From assembly GCF_039535115.1 (NCBI RefSeq), contig NZ_BAAAWO010000001.1, positions 3,472,001-3,536,000 on the forward strand: 64,000 nt of DNA. The letters run 5' to 3'. Source of the DNA: Paeniglutamicibacter sulfureus (GTDB lineage: Bacteria; Actinomycetota; Actinomycetes; Actinomycetales; Micrococcaceae). The notes beneath the pieces are model-generated. The model saw only the letters and a program-made list of their open reading frames with translations. It was not told the DNA's origin and made no database searches. Below are positions 28,253 to 36,681 of this stretch, in pieces; the first letter of the stretch is position 1; each line of letters opens with the position of its first letter. The position numbers and the translations under genes are program-made.

Positions 28253-28924
28253 CTAATCCATGTGCAGCTCGACAAGTCCGAATTGTGCAGCCCGGATCAA
28301 GGTCTGGACCCTGTCCCGGACACCGAATTTTGCCATGACACGGCTTAGATGCGCTTTGACGGTGGCTTCGGAAATGTGCAACTCGGCAGCCATCTCTGGA
28401 TTGTTTCGGCCGCGAGCCAGCAACTGTAGGACTTCTAGTTCCCGCTCAGACAAAGGCATGGGGCTTTGTCTGCTCGTACTACTTGGTTTGATGCCGTGAG
28501 CATCGCGAACCGCGCGAATGAGATCCTGCGATAGCGATGCCGAAATGGCGGCGCTTCCGTCGTGCACTGCCTGAATCGCGCCGAGGATTTCCATGGGCTC
28601 GGCGTCCTTGACCAGATATCCTGCAGCACCGGCGCGTAGAGCCGGGACCAGGTATTCTTCCGAGGAGAATGCGGTTATGGCGAGTACGCCGATGTCCGGG
28701 TAATTCGTGATGATAATTTCTGTGGCCTCAACACCGTCCATACGCGGCATCTGCATGTCCATGAGGATCACGTCCGGGCTGTTGCCCGCACAAAAATTCA
28801 CGGCCTCAATGCCGTTTGTTGCCTCTCCAAGCCAATGAAATCCTGGCGCTGCGTCGAGAATGATTTTGAGTGCTTGGCGCATGAGTGGTTCGTTATCTAC
28901 CACAAGAACTTGGATGTCGGTCAC
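28253..28924 (-). CDS. NarL/LuxR-type response regulator
   Basis: 223 residues. Receiver domain 1-120 with phospho-acceptor Asp56 (VILMDMQMP), acidic pair near 10-12, Thr/Ala in 'AITAFSSEEY' and Lys in 'YLVKDAEP'. A LuxR-type helix-turn-helix is at about 158-220: 'LSERELEVLQLLARGRNNPEMA' (in parts: LSERELEVL, LLARGRNN) and 'SEATVKAHLSRVM'. The GTG at 28924 is the start. Divergent from the small peptide and histidine kinase, which most likely is its partner. Confidence 0.93.
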   Translation of the reverse strand: MTDIQVLVVDNEPLMRQALKIILDAAPGFHWLGEATNGIEAVNFCAGNSPDVILMDMQMPRMDGVEATEIIITNYPDIGVLAITAFSSEEYLVPALRAGAAGYLVKDAEPMEILGAIQAVHDGSAAISASLSQDLIRAVRDAHGIKPSSTSRQSPMPLSERELEVLQLLARGRNNPEMAAELHISEATVKAHLSRVMAKFGVRDRVQTLIRAAQFGLVELHMD

Positions 28925-29025
28925 AACTACGAGTCTAATGACCCTGAGTGGAATTGTGGGACTTGCAGGTGAGCAACAAAAGTTTTCGGGAATGTAGCTG
29001 TTGACTTACTGAAATAGGTGCGAGA
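28925..29025. promoter_or_regulatory. Divergent control region: response regulator / peptide-kinase operon
   Basis: 101 bp separate the divergent starts. TTGC-AGGTGA-GCAA at about 28963-28976 is a short inverted repeat of the size bound by NarL-type regulators. A TTGACT box is at 29001-29006, but no good -10 follows before the start codon. Autoregulation is expected from the layout only. Confidence 0.4.
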
Positions 29026-29235
29026 ATGGGCAACATGAATCGTAAAACTCGTATCTTCGCTGCTGTTACCATGTCCGTCGCCTTGCTGCTGCCGGCTGCA
29101 ATTCCTGCCCAGGCTGCTGCCGTTCCGGGTTCCCTGGCGCAAGGTGGCTCAATGCCAGTCGCTGAAACCGCTGGCGCATCTCTGGCTTTCAATGACTGGC
29201 TGTGCCGATACTTTGGTGCCGGCTGCCGTTCATAG
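29026..29235 (+). CDS. Small secreted peptide precursor with C-terminal Cys-x6-Cys loop
   Basis: 69 residues (66 if ATG 29035 is used). Basic start (NRKTR), a hydrophobic core, and a signal-peptidase site AQA^A at about residue 30 give a mature peptide of about 39 residues. It ends FNDWLCRYFGAGCRS, with Cys60 and Cys67 able to close an 8-residue disulfide or modified ring. It sits 55 nt before the histidine kinase gene on the same strand and divergent from the response regulator. I recognise no named family. A peptide signal sensed by this two-component system is a reasonable inference; a bacteriocin or cell-surface peptide is the alternative. Confidence 0.7.
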   Translation: MGNMNRKTRIFAAVTMSVALLLPAAIPAQAAAVPGSLAQGGSMPVAETAGASLAFNDWLCRYFGAGCRS

Positions 29236-29290
29236 CTCCTAAAGATCTGGGCTTATTTGTGCGAGCCCTTATTTCGATGAGAATGGAGAA

Positions 29291-30544
29291 ATGAACTCTC
29301 CGATAACTGTCGCCGCCAAGGAGCAGTCTTCCTCCAGTCTTGGGAGGAAGATTCTTCTGGTGGCCAGTGGATTCGTCGCACTGCTGCTGGGCACTGACAT
29401 TGTGACACTTCTCAACGAAACTGACCCTGCCCTGTTTGTCTCCTTTGCTAAAGCGGTCGCTGTTAATGCGACCTTCGCTCTGGCGCTCGGACTACTGTGG
29501 GTGCGTACCCGATATGCGGTCATCGTTTCGATAGTGGCAATGACGTTGGCAGCATTCACCGGAGCATATTTGTACTCGCTCCTCATTATTCCCCTCCTCG
29601 TCGGCTTGGTTACTCTGACGGAGACCCGCAAATTCTCGCTCCGCTACCTCTGCATAACGGGCCTTTGGCCGATCCTGATCATCGTCGTCAGATCCTACGA
29701 CGTGGGCTTCTTGATCATCATCATTCCTTTGGTTGCGGCGGCTTACTTCATCGCCATATTCGTCCGGAAATTCCAGGAACAGCGCGAAGCCGACAGGGAG
29801 CGCATTGAAGAATTACGACGCAAACAACGGGAAGCTGTTGAAGCGGAGCGCAAGGCCATTGCGAGGGACCTTCACGATATCGTCGCCCACGACATCACCG
29901 TGATTTCCATGCAAGCCAAGGCTGCAGGTTTTTCCGGCGATCCGGCGGTTGCCCAGGCCGCGCTCAAGGTTATCGGTGCTACGTCTAAGGAGGCGCTCCA
30001 GGACCTGCGCGTCCTGCTCAATGTGCTTCGATCCGACGGCCAGGCAACGCGTTTGGACGGATCGATTGTTGACAAGGCGGGGAATGCGGCCAGCAGCCTG
30101 GAAATATTGATTGGTGTCGAGATCTTTGCCGAGCGATTGGTTGACCTCGGCCACCCGACCAAGACCATGGCCGACCCAAAGCTTGCCGGGCTGCCCCAGT
30201 CGGCCCAAGCCGCGTTATATCGGGTGTTGCAGGAATCCACGACGAACATCGTCAAACATGCCGAGCGTGATGCGCCGTGCCGCATTGAGGCCCTCATTGT
30301 CGGTGACAGGGTTTGGCTTGAAGTCGCCAACAAGCTGCCTGGTCGGGTGATCGACCAGGGTTTTGACAATGGTGGTCATAGCTCCGGCATCGTGGGCATG
30401 GCCGACCGCATGGCAGCCTTCGGCGGGACTCTGTCGGCCCAGGGCGTCCGAGGTGACTGGGTGGTTCGGGCCGAGCTGCCCGCCAAGATTCTAGATGGAG
30501 CCCACCAGGTGCCCGAGGAACTACCCGAGGTCCAAGATTTATAG
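29291..30544 (+). CDS. NarL-partner sensor histidine kinase, multi-pass membrane sensor
   Basis: 417 residues. Five to six hydrophobic helices occupy residues about 20-158 with only short loops, so there is no sizeable extracellular sensor domain. A coiled coil (160-188) leads to a HisKA_3 dimerisation domain with His195 in 'AIARDLHDIVAHDI'. The HATPase domain shows the N-box 'LQESTTNIVKHA' and a G-box 'SSGIVGMADRMAAFGG'. It will autophosphorylate and signal to the divergent response regulator. Integral-membrane sensing of this style is known for peptide and antibiotic sensors. GGAGA ribosome site precedes the ATG. Confidence 0.93.
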   Translation: MNSPITVAAKEQSSSSLGRKILLVASGFVALLLGTDIVTLLNETDPALFVSFAKAVAVNATFALALGLLWVRTRYAVIVSIVAMTLAAFTGAYLYSLLIIPLLVGLVTLTETRKFSLRYLCITGLWPILIIVVRSYDVGFLIIIIPLVAAAYFIAIFVRKFQEQREADRERIEELRRKQREAVEAERKAIARDLHDIVAHDITVISMQAKAAGFSGDPAVAQAALKVIGATSKEALQDLRVLLNVLRSDGQATRLDGSIVDKAGNAASSLEILIGVEIFAERLVDLGHPTKTMADPKLAGLPQSAQAALYRVLQESTTNIVKHAERDAPCRIEALIVGDRVWLEVANKLPGRVIDQGFDNGGHSSGIVGMADRMAAFGGTLSAQGVRGDWVVRAELPAKILDGAHQVPEELPEVQDL

Positions 30545-30560
30545 TGAGGTTTCCTCACTA
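30542..30560 (+). terminator. Short hairpin overlapping the kinase stop codon
   Basis: TAGTGAGG-TTT-CCTCACTA, a perfect 8-bp stem that begins with the stop codon. No U-run follows, so termination strength is uncertain. Confidence 0.5.
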
Positions 30561-30989
30561 AGTATGGTCAAAAGTCTAATGTGCTGTGGTTGCCACGCTG
30601 GATACAGTAGGTACTACATCGGCCGTATAGCCGATTGATGAGTACGAAGAGCGTTTTGCGAGTGGCGCTTCGAGAACTCATTTCCAGCACGCCAGACGAC
30701 GCCAGCCCCGCAGACCAAGCCCCCAAGTTGGTCCGCATCGGGAACCGCGTCAAATGCTTTCCCCCAAGGAGCATTTGATAACCATGGTTCCCGGTCGCTA
30801 CTACCCCAAGAGTAGCTACCATCGGCGTCGTCAGGCGTGCTGATGTTTAACCACGAAAGTGTCCCGTTCTCGAACCCTTGGCCATTCCGGGTGACGTGAA
30901 TCACGGATGCCGGTGGAATGTGGCGGTCAACAGTGGTGGTTCTGCTTTAGTAGGAAACTACCGCTGAACCGCAAGGAGCACACCCCCAC
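30561..30989. other. Intergenic region with a possible decayed coding fragment
   Basis: About 430 bp without a convincing gene. A leftward frame from GTG 30904 to 30614 (96 codons) begins with a protein-like stretch ('GTLSWLNISTPDDADGSYSW') but has no ribosome site, mixed codon use and no recognisable domain, so it is at best a remnant. The ribosome site AAGGAG for the reductase lies at about 30974-30979. Confidence 0.35.
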
Positions 30990-31613
30990 ATGAGCGTTGA
31001 AACCGCCGCGACCGTGTACGAACAGCTGTCGATCGATGCAGATACCGCTGACAAGCTTTTCCTTCAAGCGCGAACTGCCAACACCTTCTCCGACGACGCC
31101 GTCTCCGACCAGACCCTGGAAGCCATCTACGAGCTCACCAAAATGGGTCCGACGATGATGAACAACCAGCCGTTGCGCATCACTTGGGTCAAGAGTGCAG
31201 AGGCCCGCGAGGCAGTTGTTGCCCAGATGATGGAAGCGAACCGACCCAAGTCCCTGGCCGCCCCGGCGCTGGCTGTGTTGAGCTACGATGCCAACTGGCA
31301 CGAGCAGTTCCCCGTCTTCTTCCCCCACGCGGCGGAGCGGAAGGCAATGTTTGAGGACGATGCCGCCATGCGTGCCGAGATCGCCAAGAACAACGCCTGG
31401 ATGCAGGCAGGCTACTTCATCATGGCCGTCCGTGCTGCCGGCCTGCATGCCGGACCCATGGGTGGCTTTAACGCCGCCGGCGTGGACACCGTCGTCAACG
31501 CCGAAACCGCCAACCACGCCTTCCTGATCGTCAACGTGGGCACCCCCGGCGAAAACGCTTGGTTCGACCGCCTGCCGCGCCTGGACATCGACATGGCCAC
31601 GGGCAGCATCTAA
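30990..31613 (+). CDS. Malonic semialdehyde reductase (RutE-like nitroreductase family)
   Basis: 207 residues, flavin-dependent nitroreductase fold. 'GPTMMNNQPLRITWV' (FMN phosphate/ring contacts) and 'GLHAGPMGGFNAAGVD' are characteristic of the RutE/HadB-type subgroup that reduces malonic semialdehyde to 3-hydroxypropionate or acts on other enals and nitro compounds. Other rut pyrimidine-degradation genes are absent, so a general detoxifying role is likely. Monocistronic, with AAGGAG upstream and a strong terminator after it. Confidence 0.9.
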   Translation: MSVETAATVYEQLSIDADTADKLFLQARTANTFSDDAVSDQTLEAIYELTKMGPTMMNNQPLRITWVKSAEAREAVVAQMMEANRPKSLAAPALAVLSYDANWHEQFPVFFPHAAERKAMFEDDAAMRAEIAKNNAWMQAGYFIMAVRAAGLHAGPMGGFNAAGVDTVVNAETANHAFLIVNVGTPGENAWFDRLPRLDIDMATGSI

Positions 31614-31637
31614 GGGTTCCTCGTCCAATGTGACAGA

Positions 31638-31684
31638 CGCCGTCGGGCGGCGGACGTGCCACGCACGTCCGCCGCCCGACGGCG
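31638..31684. terminator. Perfect 22-bp hairpin terminator
   Basis: 31638-31659 and 31663-31684 are exact complements around a 3-nt loop (CAC). Between two convergent genes, so bidirectional. Confidence 0.9.
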
Positions 31685-31699
31685 CTAATAACCTATGAA

Positions 31700-32869
31700 C
31701 TAGGCCAGTAGTTCCTCGGCCACCCGCGTCAGTGCCCGTTCCAGCGGGGCGCGCAAGACGCGCGGCACCCGCACGTGTTTTCCGATGCGCACCAGCCCCT
31801 CGGATTCCGCTGCGCGAAGCAGCGACTCCGCGGCGGGCACCGTCTTTTCAAAGAGTGGCTGCAGATGGGCCTGCTCGGGTTCGAGCTCCCCGGGAGCTGG
31901 GACAGCGAAGGCGGCTTCGGTGCGTGGGGGATTGGCCGACCCGGCCTTGCTCAACAATGCGGCAGCCATTTGCGTCACGGTGTGGTCGTTCTCCGATCCC
32001 ACCGCGTTGAGCAGGATGTGGGCGTAGAGGCCCTCGGCGATGAGGTCTTTCACGCCGCGTGCGCTAAATCCCGAGTCGGCATGCAACGCTTCGCTGACCA
32101 CCGGGGTCGGGACCGCTTTTCCCTGCTGGTTGGTCAGCAGACCGGCTCGCAACAGCGAGTTCCAGTAGGCGTCCAGCTTTGGCAGCTGAACGAGCGTGGC
32201 CACTGCAGTACCCGCCTCCGGGTCCCAGGGCAGATGCGTAGCCGCGGCTCCGGGGTCGTGGAGAACCGTGAGGCCCACGGCTGCGGCGGCCGGGGCCAGA
32301 TCCATATCCAGCAGTGAGCCGTCCGGACGGACGTCCCGGCCCTCGCCGACCCATGCCAACAGCGCACGCGCAGTGGAAACCATGGGCAGTTTGGCCCAGC
32401 GGGCATCCGCGCCGTCCTCGTCGAGTTCCGGAACGACTACGGGGGACTCTCCGCCCTGGGCGGAGATCAGATCGAAGACCGCTTTGAATCCCTCCACCGA
32501 GCCGGACCAACGGCCACTTTCGGCCAGGAAAAGCACGAATTCCCGCAGCATCGAGGCGCAGGCAACCGCAACCTCGTCACCGATAGCGCGCAGATCCTCG
32601 AACTGGATCGACAGCGCGTCGTGGTCGAGTTCCGACACCGCTACCTGGCCGCGAAGCCGGGCGTGGACGGTCAGCAGCGTCACGAGCCCCTCGATGCCAG
32701 CTTCCGTATCGGCCGCGTCGTGGCGCTGGTTGAAGAAGGCACGCAACTGGGCCAGGTAGGGCCGCATCGCGACGCGCACCTGGTTTTCAAACTTGGACGC
32801 ACCAGCACTCGAAGTGCGGGCGGGGTGCCCGCCTCGCGACTTATTGGTGGCAGGCTTCGATTTCGACAT
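31700..32869 (-). CDS. Protein of unknown function (paralogue of 21874-23130)
   Basis: 389 residues, soluble, with a basic Lys/Ser/Arg-rich first 25 residues. No named domain recognised; mostly helical with an Ala-rich C-terminus. It shares several blocks in the same order with the protein at 21874-23130 (see there), so the two form one family. It starts 72 nt after the SNF2/SWIM helicase stop on the same strand and is likely cotranscribed with it; an accessory role to the helicase is an inference from position only. Confidence 0.78.
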   Translation of the reverse strand: MSKSKPATNKSRGGHPARTSSAGASKFENQVRVAMRPYLAQLRAFFNQRHDAADTEAGIEGLVTLLTVHARLRGQVAVSELDHDALSIQFEDLRAIGDEVAVACASMLREFVLFLAESGRWSGSVEGFKAVFDLISAQGGESPVVVPELDEDGADARWAKLPMVSTARALLAWVGEGRDVRPDGSLLDMDLAPAAAAVGLTVLHDPGAAATHLPWDPEAGTAVATLVQLPKLDAYWNSLLRAGLLTNQQGKAVPTPVVSEALHADSGFSARGVKDLIAEGLYAHILLNAVGSENDHTVTQMAAALLSKAGSANPPRTEAAFAVPAPGELEPEQAHLQPLFEKTVPAAESLLRAAESEGLVRIGKHVRVPRVLRAPLERALTRVAEELLA

Positions 32870-32941
32870 TTTGGCGTCGTCCCCTCTTTGGTACTTGGAA
32901 ATCCTTGGATGCTACGGAATATTCAGTCGGCCGGTGCCCAC

Positions 32942-35900
32942 TCAGTCGGCAAAGAGCGAACGGACATCGTCGGCGCTGATGGCCGAGGCGAAAGCCGCAT
33001 CGTCATCCAGCACCGCGGTGAAGAGCTTGGCTTTCTTGTCCTTCAGTGCCATGACCTTTTCCTCGATGGTGTTCTTGGAAACCATGCGGTAGACCATGAC
33101 GTTGCGCTTCTGGCCGATGCGGTGCGCTCGGTCAACAGCTTGGTTCTCCGAGGCGGGGTTCCACCAAGGGTCCATCAGGAAGCAGTAGTCGGCTTGGGTG
33201 AGGTTTAGTCCGAACCCGCCGGCCTTCAGCGAAATAAGGAACACCTGGACCTTGCCGGAGGTGAAGGACTCGATGACCTTGGCGCGCTTGGTGGTAGAGC
33301 CGTCCAGATAGGCGTGCTCGATCCCCGCTTCGGTGAGCCGGTCGCTGGCCTTGGACAGGAACGAGGTGAACTGGCTGAAGACCAGCGCGTTGTGGCCCTC
33401 AGCGGTGAGGTCCTCGAGCTGTTCGAGCAGGGCGTCGAGCTTGCTGCTGGGCACCGAGGCGTACTCGTCGTCGATGAGCGAGGCATCCAGGGACAGCTGG
33501 CGCAGCTTGGTGAGGGAGGAGAACACCGCGAAGCGGTTCTTGTCCATGTCTTCGAGCATGCCCAGCACCTTTTGGCGTTCGCGCTGCAGGTGCCGCTGAT
33601 AGATGGTGCGGTGCTTGGGGTTCAGTTCCAGTTCCAGGACCTGTTCCTGCTTCTCGGGCAGGTCGGTGGCCACCAGTTCCTTGGTGCGGCGCAGCATCAG
33701 CGGGCGGATGCGTCGGCGCAGGCGCTTCAGCGCCTCGTTGTCGCCGTCCTTCTCGATGGGCTTGCGATAGGTCTCGTCGAAGCGCTTGAGCGTGGGGAAA
33801 AGCCCGGGAGCGGCAATCGCAAACATTGACCACAGCTCGGAGAGGTTGTTCTCCATGGGAGTGCCGGTGATGGCGAGCTTGAAGGACGTCGGGAAGTCGC
33901 GGGCCTGCTTGGATGCCTGCGTGGCCGGGTTCTTCACGAATTGCGCCTCGTCCAGGATCAGGCCGGAGAACTTCGTGGCGGCGTATTCCTCCTGGTCGAT
34001 GCGGAACAGCCCATAGGAGGTGATGACGATGTCGACCTCGGCGGCGATCTCGTGTGCCGGGATCCCGCCGCGGCGCACCGTCTCGGTGATGTACACGCTG
34101 CGCAGGTCCGGGGCGAAGCGTTTGGCCTCGGCCTCCCAGTTGGAAACGACGGAGGTCGGGGCCACGACGAGGAACGGCGGCATCTTGCCCGCGGTCTCGT
34201 CGTGGTTGTCCTTGGCGTGCTGGATCAGCGCCAGGGTCTGCAACGTCTTGCCCAGCCCCATGTCGTCGGCAAGCACGCCGCCCAGGCCGTTGTCATAAAG
34301 GAACGAAAGCCATTCGAACCCCTCGCGTTGGTAGGGGCGCAGGGTGGCATCGATGCCGGCGGGCAGCGGGGCGTGGGCGACCTCAAGGATGTTGCTCAGT
34401 CCTTCGGAGGAGGCCTTCCACGCTTCGGAGGCCTCGACATTGGTAGCGATGTCCTTGAGGTCTTCCCACAGCGAAGCCTGGTGCTTGGAAATCCGAATGG
34501 TCCCATCCGTGGTGGAATCCGAGAGGGCGCGGGCCTCCTCGATGAGCCGGCGTAGTTGCTCGTATTCCGGGCGGTCGAGCGCGAAGTACTTGCCGTCGGG
34601 GAGCATCAGGTACTCGTCGCCGTGGGCCAAGGCCTGGAAGAGTTCGGTGAAGGGAACGTTGTTGCCATCGATCCGCACCTCCACACCCAAATCGAACCAG
34701 TCGTTGGTTTCGGTGTTCTCGGCCGAGATGGTGATCAGCGGGTCGGCGGTCAGCTCCTCGAAGCCAATGGTTTCGCCCTCGATGGTCACCTCCAGGTTTT
34801 CGATCGCCTGCAGTGTCGGCAGGGCGGCGGTGAAGCGGGCGGCTTCCACGCCTGAGATGACTATGGTGCTGTCGGTGGTCCGTTCCTGCTGCTGGATGTT
34901 TCCGAGGGCTCCAGGGAAATCGGCCATGGCCGCGCCCGCCTCACGCTGCAGGGCGAGCTCGGCCTTCGGATCGCGGTCGACGCCGGGGACCGGTGCGTTG
35001 TCCAGGGGAACCCGGATCTCGCCGTAGGCAAAGCCCCACTGGAGTTCAACGCCGGGAACGCCCGCTTTCTCGTCCTTGCGCCTTCGAGCGGTGTCCGGCT
35101 TGACGAGGATGTGCTTGACGCGCAGCAGCATCTTCGGGGCAAGGGAGGCCGGCACCTCGACGGAGCAGTCGAGGGAGGATAGTTCCGTGGCCTTGGCGAG
35201 CTTGGGCAGATATTCGCGTTCGAAGCTTTCCCGTCCATTGGCCGGGACGACCACCTTTTTGTCCGTGGCAAGCAGGCCCGTGATCAAAGGGGGGATCTTG
35301 GCGCGGGTTGGAGCCAAGCGCAGGTCGAGGTGCTTCATGCCGTCGCTGGCGTTCCACCAGAAGACGCCGTGGTCGGAGACGGTACCGATGAAGTCCGTGT
35401 CGAACTCCGCGGGCAGGACGTCGAGGGCGGGTCGGATCCGCAATTTCCGGCCCTCCGATGCGACGTCGGTTCTGATGGTGACGGGCTCGTGCACCTTCAC
35501 AGAGGATTTTGCCGACGGCCCGCGCAACTCGATTCCCAGCGCCGTGGCACGTTCCAAATGGTTCCAGACCATGGGGCTGAGGAAGTCGCTGGCCGACAGA
35601 TGCGTCCCGTTCCAGGCGGCAAACGAGTTTAGCTGCAGCAGGGTGCAGAACCACTCCACCTGGTCAGGGTCGTAGGTGTAGTCGAAGGGCAGCACCGGAA
35701 CGCCGCCGGTGCGGGTGTAGCGGAAGTGCTGCCAGGCGAGGTTGCCTGAGACCCAGCGGCCCTTGTCGTTGAGCTGGACGGGACGCAGGACCAGTTCAAG
35801 CTTGGAGGTGTGCGGGATGTCCCCGTTTTTGATCTTCTGCATCGCAGCGGCCTGGTACCGCTGCAGGGTCCGGGGACGGAGCTCGAACTGGACACCCAGG

Positions 35901-36304
35901 GTGCGTTCCTCGGTTGCCATGGGTTGGGCGCCGCCGTCGCCAATCAGGGAGTCCAACATGCGCTCCCAAGGTGCCCTGGGATCGGGTTCCTCGAAGTTCG
36001 TCTCATCCCACATGTAGGCCAGGAGTGCCGCTGCTGCATGCTTGCAATTGGCACCCACCGGGCAGGTGCAGATCCCGTGCTGGGGCATCAAAAAGCCGTG
36101 GCGGACCTGGGAGTGGACTGCGGTGCGGTAGACCATGCCGCCCGAGCCCAGGACGCTGGCGCGCACGATGCTCATCGGGGCAACCCAGCTAACGTCCAGC
36201 ACCCTGCCCTGGCTGGCATAGGCCGCACCGCGGTCAAGGCTCAGCGGACCGACAAGTTCCCGGATCAGAGTGGTCGACGAAAGCACGGGAGCAACGGGAA
36301 GCAT
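32942..36304 (-). CDS. SNF2-family helicase with N-terminal SWIM zinc finger
   Basis: 1120 residues. A SWIM finger (CxC-x5-CxH: Cys79, Cys81, Cys87, His89) starts the protein, then a long linker/SNF2-associated region, then the SNF2 ATPase at about 640-1100: Walker A 'DDMGLGKTLQTLAL', motif II 'LILDEAQFVKNP', 'ITGTPMENNLSELWS', and C-terminal 'FLISLKAGGFGLNLTQADYC' (parts: LKAGGFGLNL) and 'DRAHRIGQKR'. Such bacterial Swi2/Snf2 proteins move along dsDNA and remodel protein-DNA or RNA-polymerase complexes. First gene of a two-gene unit with the unknown protein downstream. Confidence 0.93.
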   Translation of the reverse strand: MLPVAPVLSSTTLIRELVGPLSLDRGAAYASQGRVLDVSWVAPMSIVRASVLGSGGMVYRTAVHSQVRHGFLMPQHGICTCPVGANCKHAAAALLAYMWDETNFEEPDPRAPWERMLDSLIGDGGAQPMATEERTLGVQFELRPRTLQRYQAAAMQKIKNGDIPHTSKLELVLRPVQLNDKGRWVSGNLAWQHFRYTRTGGVPVLPFDYTYDPDQVEWFCTLLQLNSFAAWNGTHLSASDFLSPMVWNHLERATALGIELRGPSAKSSVKVHEPVTIRTDVASEGRKLRIRPALDVLPAEFDTDFIGTVSDHGVFWWNASDGMKHLDLRLAPTRAKIPPLITGLLATDKKVVVPANGRESFEREYLPKLAKATELSSLDCSVEVPASLAPKMLLRVKHILVKPDTARRRKDEKAGVPGVELQWGFAYGEIRVPLDNAPVPGVDRDPKAELALQREAGAAMADFPGALGNIQQQERTTDSTIVISGVEAARFTAALPTLQAIENLEVTIEGETIGFEELTADPLITISAENTETNDWFDLGVEVRIDGNNVPFTELFQALAHGDEYLMLPDGKYFALDRPEYEQLRRLIEEARALSDSTTDGTIRISKHQASLWEDLKDIATNVEASEAWKASSEGLSNILEVAHAPLPAGIDATLRPYQREGFEWLSFLYDNGLGGVLADDMGLGKTLQTLALIQHAKDNHDETAGKMPPFLVVAPTSVVSNWEAEAKRFAPDLRSVYITETVRRGGIPAHEIAAEVDIVITSYGLFRIDQEEYAATKFSGLILDEAQFVKNPATQASKQARDFPTSFKLAITGTPMENNLSELWSMFAIAAPGLFPTLKRFDETYRKPIEKDGDNEALKRLRRRIRPLMLRRTKELVATDLPEKQEQVLELELNPKHRTIYQRHLQRERQKVLGMLEDMDKNRFAVFSSLTKLRQLSLDASLIDDEYASVPSSKLDALLEQLEDLTAEGHNALVFSQFTSFLSKASDRLTEAGIEHAYLDGSTTKRAKVIESFTSGKVQVFLISLKAGGFGLNLTQADYCFLMDPWWNPASENQAVDRAHRIGQKRNVMVYRMVSKNTIEEKVMALKDKKAKLFTAVLDDDAAFASAISADDVRSLFAD

Positions 36305-36681
36305 GGAAATAGTCTAAAGGGGACCGCCCATGCGCCGGATCCAAAAGAACTGTTGTGCGACTGTCGGCTGAATGCGGTGGGTGGTTCCCGGGTGGGTTGT
36401 TTCAGTCCATCGGACAGTTAGTCGGCCCGGGTGCTTGCGCGAATATATGATTCGATCGATGATGAGAGCAGGTCAGACCCCATGCTAACGGGTCAGAAAT
36501 GTGTCGTTATTGATCCCTGTTGCAAGAAAAACTAAAAAGTATCCGATTTTCTGTATTTAATGCAGACTCGGCGATGCAGTGGCCTGCGTCACCGATGAAA
36601 AGTGAAATGCCGTTGCTTCGAGTGGCTTTCAGCGCCAAAGTTGAGATCCAGAGTTGGAATTTCTTGAACGGAGTGTGAACC
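36305..36681. other. Divergent intergenic region, 377 bp
   Basis: Lies between the divergent helicase and FAD oxidoreductase starts. AT content rises at about 36500-36560, which fits a promoter zone for the oxidoreductase, but I could not assign -35/-10 boxes with confidence. No gene seen. GGAG at 36670-36673 serves the ATG at 36682. Confidence 0.4.

Noticed and set aside
31638..31684. 22-bp inverted repeat as an IS end or attachment site
   Set aside because: It lies between convergent genes with a 3-nt loop, like several unrelated-sequence hairpins in this window, so it is a terminator.
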